Part shown: one piece after another, positions 43,831 through 53,521 of the stretch
Numbering within the stretch: position 1 is the first letter of the stretch
How the letters are laid out: every line of letters starts with the position of its first letter
NCBI RefSeq assembly: GCF_905171765.1
Contig: NC_053392.1
Coordinates: 448,854,722 to 448,918,721, forward strand
Length of the DNA stretch: 64,000 nt
Origin: Bufo bufo
Taxonomy: Eukaryota; Chordata; Amphibia; Anura; Bufonidae
Reading direction: 5' to 3'
Notes under the pieces: generated by a model
What the model saw: the letters and a program-made list of their open reading frames with translations, nothing else
What the model was told of the DNA's origin: nothing
The model's database searches: none
Made by a program: the position numbers and the translations under genes

Positions 43831-45030
43831 TCAAAAAAAAAAAAAAACATTTCCTTGACAAGGAAGGGCACATAGCTTAGACTTTGATGTCACATCGCCC
43901 TTCCACCCCTTCAACCATAGGGACCTTCTGGCTGAATTAGATAGTCTTAATGCATCAGCGGAGGCATCAGAAATAAAGTCTACTGCTCTGGACATGGTTG
44001 GGATAGCTTCCAGAAGCTGATCCCTAGGAGTCTTGTTCTCTATATGAGGCTCTAGTTCTTCCAACCAGACTTTTAATGACCTTGCCACTGAAGTAGTTGC
44101 TATATTTGGTTTGAAGGCTGACGTGGACGCCTCCCAATTTTTTCTTAAGTAGGCATCTGCCCTTTTGTCCATTGGATCCTTAAAGGGAACCTGTCACCGG
44201 GATTTTGGGTATAGAGCTGAGGACATGGGTTGCTAGATGGCCGCTAGCACATCCGCAATACCCAGTCCCCATAGCTCTGTGTGCTTTTATTGTGTCAAAA
44301 AACCGATTTGATACATATGCAAATTAACAAAAAAGAGTCATGTCTTACTTGTGGGACCAGAGAAGAGTCATATTTTCAAGCTCTGACTCATCTCAGGTTA
44401 ATTTGCATATGTATCAAATCGGTTTTTTTATACAATAAAAGCACACAGAGCTATGGGGACTGGGTATTGCGGATGTGCTAGCGGCCATCTAGCAACCCAT
44501 GTCCTCAGCTCTATACCCAAAATCCAGGTGACAGGTTCCCTTTAAGGAATCATAAATCCTCAAACGGAAGAGCTGACTTTTTATTTATTTTTGCTACGGG
44601 GGCGTCTACCCTGGGTACCTCCTGCCAAGCTGATATTTCTTCATCATCAAAGGGGTACTTTCTCTTAACTGCTCTAGGGATAAATAATTTTTTAGTCTGG
44701 CTTTTCCCATTCACGCTTAATCAGGTCTTTGATACAATCCTGAATGGGAAACACCCTAGACTTTTTTGGCTTCAGGCTTTCAAACATGAGTTCTGGCCTA
44801 GACCTGGACTCCTTTTCCTCCTCCAGCTCCATCGTGGATCTAACCGCTCTCAATAGTAGATCCGTATCCTCCACTCTGAATAATGGTTTCCCTGTCAAAT
44901 CTTCAGAGGAGGAATCTGAGCTTGCAATGGCACCCTCCTCCTCAGACTCAGAATCCGTAGTATCCTCCCCTATTGTCTGAGCCTTCTTATGTCTGGATGA
45001 GCTAGGTAGAGATTTTTTAAGATGTTCCAC
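43831..45030 (-). pseudogene. DIRS gag-like region, split by a MITE
   Basis: The minus frames 44692-45030 (acidic, Ser/Glu-rich, ..LLLRAVRSTMELEEEKE..) and 43831-44172 (..KRADAYLRKNWEASTSAFKP.. and ..SRAVDFISDASADALRLSNS..) look like the two parts of a gag-like protein of the kind found upstream of DIRS RT. The MITE at 44180-44545 sits between them. No zinc knuckle seen. Assignment is by position and weak similarity. Confidence 0.6.
44180..44545. mobile_element. TTAA-target MITE with long inverted repeats, inserted in DIRS gag
   Basis: TTAA at both ends. The inverted repeats start TTAAAGGGAACCTGTCACC and cover most of the element: GGGTATAGAGCTGAGGACAT, GCTAGCACATCCGCAATACC and GATTTGATACATATGCAAAT all have their complements in the right half. 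Only a short central part is unpaired. Non-coding. Confidence 0.85.
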
Positions 45031-45953
45031 AGAAGAACGAACTTCCTTTTAACTAACTCTTTGATGTTTTGCAATAAAGATGGCGACTCCTCTGCTACTA
45101 ACTTATCCAGACAAGGTTGGCAACATGTCTTAGGGTAGGACGGGCTAAATTTTCGCTTGCAAATTCCACACTTTTTAGCTCTTGTTTTGTGGGTATTTCC
45201 TTGGGGCTTCTTTAACCTGCATTTAACAAATAGCCCCAGTCAGTCTAATTCTGACCACAACAATAAACTCCCCAAAGGAAGATGGTGGGGGTTAACCCCT
45301 CTTACCCCCAGGAGTACCATGCTGGAATCAGAATGCAGCTCCTGCCTGTCTGTGCGCAGTTGAACTTCCCCTTCTTCCTACATGATGCTGCTTCAAGGGG
45401 GCAATAGAGGGAAGATCTCGCCGTCCGGTCAAGAATCTGGCTTGCCGCTGCTCCCTCCATGCTGGCTGGCTGGCGTTCCCTTTTTCAAATGGGCCGCGCA
45501 ACGCCCACCATGTTTAGGATCCTCCCCTTCCGGCCGGTGAAACGCACGCTTCACTTCCGGCGCGACGCGCGTGTCCAGACTCGGCCTGTCGCAAAATGAG
45601 AGGAGAAGATACTCCTCCCCCCTCACGCCGAACTTCGCCGGCCTGGCAAGGGACGATGAGGCAGCCCCAGGCATCCCCCCATGGCGCTGAAGTAGGGAAA
45701 CTGCCGGGCTTCTCAGCGGCTCCTAGTGGAGACTTACGCCGACAGGTACCTCCATTAGGTTTCAGCCCTTTAACCCTAGAGGTCCTGCAGCCCCAAAAAC
45801 AGACCTGAGAAGAACTCCTCCTGTCTCTGGACAGGAAACGGGAAAGAACTGAGTGGTGGAAGGCAGTGGACCAATTTAAAGATCTGGGAAGTTCCCGTTT
45901 CCTGTCCGGAAGGGGGAGGATCTCTCACAGGTGCAATGGAGGCGTAATGGAAA

Positions 45954-46066
45954 AGGGGTTTATTTGATTTTACTTTTGTAAAAATTTGGTTCAAAGGCTA
46001 TATAAAACAAATTTAGGAGTTACATAATTTTAAAATTTTGCACTACAATGTAAAAAAAGACAAGTT
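45954..46066. other. Short AT-rich segment between DIRS and minisatellite
   Basis: Probably the continuation of the hAT-like sequence cut at 39683, as both sides are AT-rich with TTTAATT/TTTTAC motifs. No gene. Confidence 0.35.
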
Positions 46067-47932
46067 ATGGGGGATCTGTGGATGACACACTGTTATGGGG
46101 AGGGGGGGGATCTGTGGATGGCACTGTTATGGGGAGGGGGATATCTGTGGATGGCACTGTTATGGGGAGGGGGATCTGTGGATGGCACTGTTATGGGGAG
46201 GGGGATCTGTGGATGGCACTGTTATGGGGAGGGGGATCTGTGGATGGCACTGTTATGGGGAGGGGGATCTGTGGATGGCACTGTTATGGGGAGGGGGATC
46301 TGTGGATGGCACTGTTATGGGGAGGGGGATCTGTGGATGGCACTGTTATGGGGAGGGGGATCTGTGGATGGCACTGTTATGGGGAGGGGGATCTGTGGAT
46401 GGCACTGTTATGGGGAGGGGGATCTGTGGATGGCACTGTTATGGGGAGGGGGATCTGTGGATGGCACTGTTATGGGGAGGGGGATCTGTGGATGGCACTG
46501 TTATGGGGAGGGGGATCTGTGGATGGCACTGTTATGGGGAGGGGGATCTGTGGATGGCACTGTTATGGGGAGGGGGATCTGTGGATGGCACTGTTATGGG
46601 GAGGGGGATCTGTGGATGGCACTGTTATGGGGAGGGGGATCTGTGGATGGCACTGTTATGGGGAGGGGGATCTGTGGATGGCACTGTTATGGGGAGGGGG
46701 ATCTGTGGATGGCACTGTTATGGGGAGGGGGATCTGTGGATGGCACTGTTATGGGGAGGGGGATCTGTGGATGGCACTGTTATGGAGAGGGGGATCTGTG
46801 GATGGCACTGTTATGGGGAGGGGGATCTGTGGATGGCACTGTTATGGGGAGGGGGATCTGTGGATGGCACTGTTATGGGGAGGGGGATCTGTGGATGGCA
46901 CTGTTATGGGGAGGGGGATCTGTGGATGGCACTGTTATGGGGAGGGGGATCTGTGGATGGCACTGTTATGGGGAGGGGGATCTGTGGATGGCACTGTTAT
47001 GGGGAGGGGGATCTGTGGATGGCACTGTTATGGGGAGGGGGATCTGTGGATGGCACTGTTATGGGGAGGGGGATCTGTGGATGGCACTGTTATGGGGAGG
47101 GGATCTGTGGATGGCACTGTTATGGGGAGGGGGATCTGTGGATGGCACTGTTATGGGGAGGGGGATCTGTGGATGGCACTGTTATGGGGAGGGGGATCTG
47201 TGGATGGCACTGTTATGGGGAGGGGGATCTGTGGATGGCACTGTTATGGGGAGGGGGATCTGTGGATGGCACTGTTATGGGGAGGGGATCTGTGGATGGC
47301 ACTGTTATGGGGAGGGGGATCTGTGGATGGCACTGTTATGGGGAGGGGGATCTGTGGATGGCACTGTTATGGGGGGGGGGATCTGTGGATGGCACTGTTA
47401 TGGGGAGGGGGATCTGTGGATGGCACTGTTATGGGGAGGGGGATCTGTGGATGGCACTGTTATGGGGAGGGGGATCTGTGGATGGCACTGTTATGGGGAG
47501 GGGGATCTGTGGATGGCACTGTTATGGGGAGGGGGATCTGTGGATGGCACTGTTATGGGGAGGGGGATCTGTGGATGGCACTGTTATGGGGAGGGGGATC
47601 TGTGGATGGCACTGTTATGGGGAGGGGGATCTGTGGATGGCACTGTTATGGGGAGGGGGATCTGTGGATGGCACTGTTATGGGGAGGGGGATCTGTGGAT
47701 GGCACTGTTATGGGGAGGGGGATCTGTGGATGGCACTGTTATGGGGAGGGGGATCTGTGGATGGCACTGTTATGGGGAGGGGGATCTGTGGATGGCACTG
47801 TTATGGGGAGGGGGGGATCTGGGGAGGGGGATCTGTGGATGGCACTGTTATGGGGAGGGGGGGGATCTGTGGATGGCACTGTTATGGGGAGGGGGGGGAC
47901 CTGTGGAAGGCATTATATAGCATCTTATGCTA
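46067..47932. repeat. 32-bp G-rich minisatellite, about 57 copies
   Basis: The unit is ATCTGTGGATGGCACTGTTA followed by TGGGGAGGGGG. Nearly all copies are identical. A few differ by one base or by G-run length (near 46785, 47100, 47283, 47372). It is related to the 33-bp array at 24285-25850. All three plus frames stay open for about 620-650 codons because a 32-base unit cycles the frame; none is a gene. Confidence 0.95.
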
Positions 47933-47955
47933 TGTGTGTCATCCACAGATCTCAC
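47911..47955. repeat. Hairpin terminus shared with the 33-bp array
   Basis: TATATAGCATCTTATGCTAT followed by GTGTGTCATCCACAGATC matches 25855-25898. It marks the same end of the same element type. Confidence 0.7.
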
Positions 47956-47965
47956 AGGCCGGAAG

Positions 47966-48037
47966 CTGTATGAGTAATACACACTGTATTACTCATACAG
48001 CCAATGCATTCCAATACAGAAGTATTGGAATGCATTG
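47966..48037. repeat. Two back-to-back perfect hairpins
   Basis: CTGTATGAGTAATAC pairs with GTATTACTCATACAG (47966-48000), and CAATGCATTCCAATAC with GTATTGGAATGCATTG (48002-48037). Only one base separates them. They sit where the half copy of the large palindromic element begins. Confidence 0.8.
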
Positions 48038-49961
48038 TAAAAGGGATTAGACCCCCAAAAGTTGAAGTCCCAAAGCGGGACAAAAAATAAAGTAAAAATA
48101 AAGTTGAAAAAATAAAAAAGTTTTCCCCCCCAAAAATCAAAAGTTTCAAGTAAAAACAAACAAAAACGTCATTTTCCCTAAATAAAGTAAAAAACAAAAG
48201 TGGTAAAAAATAGGGGGGAAAATAAAAAAGTATACATATTAGGTATCGCCGCGTCCGTATCAACCGGCTCTATAAACATATCACATGACCTAACCCCTCA
48301 GATGAACACCGTAAAAAATAAAAAATAAACTGTGCTAAATAAAAAAAAAATTGTCACCTTACATCACAAAAAGTACAACAGCAAGCGATCAAAAAGGCGT
48401 TTGCCCACCAAAATAGTGCCAATCAAACCGTCATCTCATCCCGCAAAAAATGAGCCCCTACCTGAGACAATCGCCCAAAAAATAAAAATAAACTATGGCT
48501 CAGAATATGGAGACACTAAAAAATTTTTTTTTTTGTTTCAAAAATTATATTATTGTGTAAAACTTAAATAAATAAAAAAGTATACATATTAGGTATCGCT
48601 ACGTCCGTATCGACCGGCTCTATAAAAATATCACATGACCTAACCCCTCAGGTGACCACCGTAAAAAATAAAAACTGAGCTAAATAAACCATTTTTTGTC
48701 ACCTTACATCATAAAAAGTGTAATAGCAAGCGATCAAAAAGTCATATGCACCCTAAAATAGTGCCAATCAAACCGTCATCTCATCCCGCAAAAAATGAGA
48801 CCCTACCTAAGATAAAAGCCAAAAACTTAAAAAATTATGGCTCTCAGACTAAGGAAACACTAAAACATGATTTTTTTTGTTTCAAAAAAGAAATCATTGT
48901 GTAAAACTTACATAAATAAAAAAAAGTATACATATTAGGTATCGCCGCATCCGTGACAACCTGGTCTATAAAAATATCACATGATCTAAACCAGTCAGAT
49001 GAATGTTGTAAATAACAAAAAATAAAACCGGTGCCAAAACAGCTAGTTCTTGTTACCTTGCCTCACAAAAAGTAATAGAGCAACCAAAAATCATATGTAC
49101 CCTAAACTAGTACCAACAAAACTGCCACCCTATCCCGTAGTTTCTAAAATGGGGTCACTTTTTTGGAGTTTCTACTCTAGGGGTGCATCAGGGGGGCTTC
49201 GAATGGGACATGGTGTAAAAAAAAAAAAAACAGTCCAGCAAAACCTGCCTTCCAAAAACCGTATGGCATTCCTTTCCTTCTGCGCCCTGCCGTGTGCCCG
49301 TACAGTAGTTTACGACCACATATGGGGTGTCTCTGTAAACTACAGAATCAGGGCCATAAATATTGGAGTTTGGTTTGGCTGTTAACCCTCGCAAAGTGAC
49401 TTCAGACCTGAACTGGTCCCTAAAAATTGGTTTTTGAAAATCTTTGAAAAATTTCAAGATTTGCTTCTAAACTTCTAAGCCTTGTAACATCCCCAAAAAA
49501 TGAAATATCATTCCCAAAATGATCCAAACATGAAGTAGACATATGGGGAATGTAAAGTAATAACTATTTCTGGAGGTATTACTATGTATTATAAAAGTAG
49601 AGAAATTGAAACTTGGAAATATGCCATTTTTTTTACAAATTTTTGGTAAATTAGGTTTTTTTTTTTTTATAAATAAAAATGATTTTTTTTTTACTTCATT
49701 TTACCAGTGTCATGAAGTACAATATGTGACGGAAAAAACAATCTCAGAATGACCTGGATAAGTCAAAGCGTTTTAAAGTTATCAGCACTTAAAGGGACAC
49801 TGGTCAGATTTGCAAAAAATGGCCAAGTCCTTAAAGAGGACCTTTCACTAGATTAAAAAATGTAAACTAAGTCTACAGACATGTAGAGCTTAGTTTACAT
49901 TTTTTAATCTAGTGAAAGGTCCTCTTTAAGGTGAAATAAGGCTGAGTCCTTAAGTGGTTAA
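48038..49961. mobile_element. Right-half copy of the large palindromic TTAA element
   Basis: Contains three tandem units of about 350 bases, each with CATATTAGGTATCGC and CAAACCGTCATCTCATCCCG (starts near 48236, 48586, 48933), then one partial unit of the 395-base type (ATGGGGTCACTTTTTTGGAG at 49150). It ends CTGAGTCCTTAAGTGGTTAA at 49961. This is the same order as the right arm of the element at 55210-61082. The left arm is missing. Confidence 0.8.
49831..49929. mobile_element. Near-perfect TTAA foldback MITE (99 bp)
   Basis: TTAAAGAGGACCTTTCACTA continues to AAATGTAAACTAAG on the left, and the exact complement is on the right, ending in TTAA. It is inserted in the half-palindrome copy next to its terminus. 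Confidence 0.85.
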
Positions 49962-50028
49962 AATAGCAGAAACCTCTTGGCTATGGCGCCTGCTGCACGT
50001 GCGAGTAGGCGCCATGTTTAAAGACCAG

Positions 50029-50056
50029 ACCGATGACGTACATGTACGTCATCGGT
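50029..50056. repeat. Perfect 28-base palindrome with CRE-like half-sites
   Basis: ACCGATGACGTACA continues with TGTACGTCATCGGT, a perfect palindrome. It is followed by CTTTAAGTGGTTAA at 50057-50070, which looks like another terminus of the TTAA palindromic family. Confidence 0.75.
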
Positions 50057-50070
50057 CTTTAAGTGGTTAA

Positions 50071-51249
50071 GGGTACCATCATTTTTGTCCAGGCCAATTT
50101 CATTAGTTTGTTTTCTAGATTATTCTGTTGAACCACAATTCAAAAGCATTAAGGGACATTTATTAAAGGGGTTGTCTCATGACAGACAATGGGGGCATAT
50201 CGCAGCAGCACAGCCTAGTATTGTTAAATAGTAAGACCCAGTATCGTACCGATCCGGGTCTAAAAGTATCGATTGGGTATCGATACCCGATGCAAGCCTA
50301 CTTTCAGCATGCAAACGCTCGTTCATCAGTATTACACTGCCACATGATAGATAACGAGGGTTACTAGGAACGCTCATTAGTAATTATCTGCCAAAACAAA
50401 CGGCAGTTTTAATACAGGCTCAAGAAGGCACCAGCACTCATGCGAGCCCCACGCCATACATAGTACAGCGGCTGTGCTTGGTATTGCAGCTCACTCCCAT
50501 TCATTTCAATGGGTCTGAGCTGCGCCTAACTCATGTGACATGTCACATGGCCTAGGAAAAGCTGGAGAAGGCGCTGCTGCCTTCTCAAACAGCTGATCTT
50601 GGGGGTCGCCACCGATCAGATACTGATGACCTATCCAGAGGATCAGATCAACAAAAGCACCGGATCAGCTGAATGCTGGGCGCGAACTGCACCAGAAAGA
50701 CCCCACTGCCTATAATGGGGTTCCTTGGGTTTTCATCAGGGAAGCAGATATTAGGTCCAGGATTTTTGAAAGAATCTCCAGAGTCTCGAACACCAATGAA
50801 TCCAAATCCAAATCTAAAGAGTATTCCAAAGAGATAACATAATCAGCAGCCAAGTCCTTGGTGAACAAGTTCTCATAGCCAGCCAAAGCCCAGAGTAGGT
50901 AAGGCAGTGCGCAAATGTTTTAGGTTTGTCCATTAAGGAAACGTTGTGTTCATAAGTACTAGTATTGAGCGAACTTCTCTTTTCAAGTTCGGCATACAAG
51001 GTTTGTGTTATCTATGAAAACCTTGTACCCAAAACTTGAAAACCCCTAAATTCTGTTGTTTTCACCACAAGAATAGCTCAAGAAAAGATTAAAGGGGTTT
51101 TCCAGCCTTTACCTAAAGTGGCGAGAATACACTTAGCAGTACTTATCCTTCTATGGCTCGCCAATCCCACAATCCTGGCGGGGAACACAGCCAACGGGCT
51201 ACAGACCCTTCCTGTGACATCTCGACTGGATGTGCTCCTCTTTTTTACA
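50071..51249. other. Intronic DNA with repeat termini
   Basis: Holds single ends of several families: TTAAAGGGGTTGTCTCATGA (50163), a TATCGATT-type block (50225-50300), and TTAAAGGGGTTTTCCAGCC (51090). Partners were not found. No gene seen. Confidence 0.4.
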
Positions 51250-51689
51250 TTAGGGTACTTACCCACTTGCGTTGTTTGATTCCGGCAGGTAAACTGTATG
51301 CAAACGCATGTCATTTTTTCTGACTGATCAGGCATTTTTCCCGGATCAGTTTTTCCGGTGTCATCAGGCAAAACGGATCTGGTATTCATTTTTTTCTTAT
51401 TTTTAAAAGGTTTGCGCATGCACAGACCGGAAGGACGGATCCGGCACTAATACATTTCTATGGAGGAAAATGCCAGATCCGGCATTCAGGCAAGTCTTCA
51501 GTTTTTTCCGCCGCTACGGTTTTCTCTTTTTCCTGATCAGTCAAAATGACTGAACTGAAGACATCCTGAACGGATTATTCTCCATTCAGAATGCATGGGG
51601 ATATGCCTGATCAGTTCTTTTCCGGTATAGAGCCCCTGTGACGGAACTCTATGCCGGAAAAGAAAAACGCAAGTGTGAAAGTAGCCTAT
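51250..51689. mobile_element. TTA-target MITE, copy 6
   Basis: GGGTACTTACCCACTTGCG and CGCAAGTGTGAAAGTAGCC enclose 51253-51686. The flanking triplets are TTA and TAT. The interior is rich in GGATC motifs and resembles the element at 3185-3700 in inverted orientation (GCATTCAGG, CTGATCAG blocks). It lies about 350 bases downstream of the galnt2 exon 1 donor. Confidence 0.6.
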
Positions 51690-52297
<608 letters not shown>

Positions 52298-52338
52298 TCA
52301 CCAGGTCATGAGGCAAAGGTCAAGCTGCGCTCCGTCAG

Positions 52339-52343
52339 CCAAT
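52339..52343 (+). promoter_or_regulatory. CCAAT box (NF-Y type), inverted relative to galnt2
   Basis: The sequence AGCCAATCG on the plus strand matches the NF-Y core with its usual flanks. It lies about 210 bases upstream of the galnt2 ATG. NF-Y sites work in either orientation and are common in CpG-island promoters. A function here is inferred from position only. Confidence 0.4.
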
Positions 52344-52391
52344 CGCAGATCACGGAGGGGTTTGCTGGCGTGGATGGGCGGAATTAGCAGT

Positions 52392-52405
52392 GTTGCCATG
52401 GTTAC
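52392..52405. promoter_or_regulatory. RFX-type X-box (near-palindromic)
   Basis: GTTGCCATGGTTAC is close to the RFX consensus, two half-sites of the GTTGCC/GGYAAC kind with a two-base spacer. It sits about 260 bases upstream of the galnt2 start codon, next to the CCAAT box. RFX binding is inferred. Confidence 0.4.
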
Positions 52406-52679
52406 ACTACGCCGCTGCCTAAGGGCAGTCAGTGTAGAAAGAAGCAGGATGGGATTCACCGTCTTCTGGCGATAGCACTGCTCGTTACCCTTCCAAAATG
52501 AATTCGGGGGTGCCATTTCACTTTCTTCCTCTGGCAGCAGAAAAAACTGCTTGCTCCCTTGAATTGAGGACATATTAGTTGGCCCAGATGTTCCCAGGCA
52601 AACCTAAAATCACCTAAAGGGGAATCTGAGAGATAACACCATATCTCCCAATTTTGAAATTCACAATGAGGAACAATAG

Positions 52680-53430
52680 CAGAGGCATCCCTAGGTATAA
52701 CTGCTGTGAAGGGGGCACAATGTGGGCATAGCTACTGTGAGGGGGCACAATGTAGGCATAACTACTGTAAAAGGGACACAATATGGACATAGCTACTGTG
52801 AAGGGGCATAATGTGGGCATAACTACTGTGAAGGGGGCTCAATGTGGGCATAACTACTGTGAAGGGGGCTCGATGTGGGCATAACTACTATGAAGGGTGC
52901 TCAAAGTGGCCATTACTGCTGTAAAGGGGCATAATGTTGGCATATCTACAGTACTAGAAAAGGGTCTCAATGTAGGCATAACTGCTGTGAAGGGAGCTCA
53001 GTGTGGGTATAACTACTGTGAGGGTCACAATGTGGGCAAAACTACTGTGAGGGGGCACAATGTGGGGATAACTACTGTAATGGGGCACAATGTGGGGATA
53101 CCTACTGTGAGGGGCACAATGTGGGGATACCTACTGTGAGGGGCACAATGTGGGGATACCTACTGTGAGGGGCACAATGTGGGGATACCTACTGTGAGGG
53201 GCACAATGTGGGGATACCTACTGTGAGGGGCACAATGTGGGGATAACTACTGTGGGGGCATACAATGTGGGGAAACCTACTGTGAGGGGCACAATGTGGG
53301 GATAACTACTGTGAGGGCGTACAATGTGGGGATAACTACTGTGAGGGGCACAATGTGGGGATAACTACTGTGAGGGGCACAATGTGGGAATAACTACTGT
53401 GAGGGCATTCAATGTGGGCATAACTGTTCT
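52680..53430. repeat. 29-bp minisatellite, about 25 copies
   Basis: The unit is GGGGATACCTACTGTGAGGG plus GCACAATGT, with diverged units of similar length at the left (GGGCATAACTACTGTGAAGG) and more uniform ones in the centre and right. It lies about 550-1,300 bases upstream of the galnt2 start codon. Confidence 0.9.
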
Positions 53431-53521
53431 GGTTCTGATCAATGGTCAGGTAGGTTGATACACTGCTCCAAATTAGATAGATATGTGCATGCACGGCGAG
53501 AGAAATAACACTGACACTCTA

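Larger units (their letters stand above)
39684..45953 (-). mobile_element. DIRS-type retrotransposon (about 6.3 kb)
   Basis: Gene order on the minus strand is gag-like, RT-RNase H, then tyrosine recombinase. The ends are inverted repeats: GCACCTGTGAGAGATCCTCC near 39736-39760 on the left mirrors GGAGGATCTCTCACAGGTGC near 45915-45935 on the right, and TTGGTCCACTGCCTTCCACC has its complement on the right. An internal complementary region (40226-40318) joins copies of both outer ends, the signature of DIRS elements. The gene set is interrupted by two TTAA MITEs and by point damage. Confidence 0.85.

Noticed and set aside
46067..48050. Three overlapping plus-strand frames of 617-651 codons
   Set aside because: A 32-base unit without stops cycles through all three frames, so all three are open. 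This is array composition, not coding sequence.
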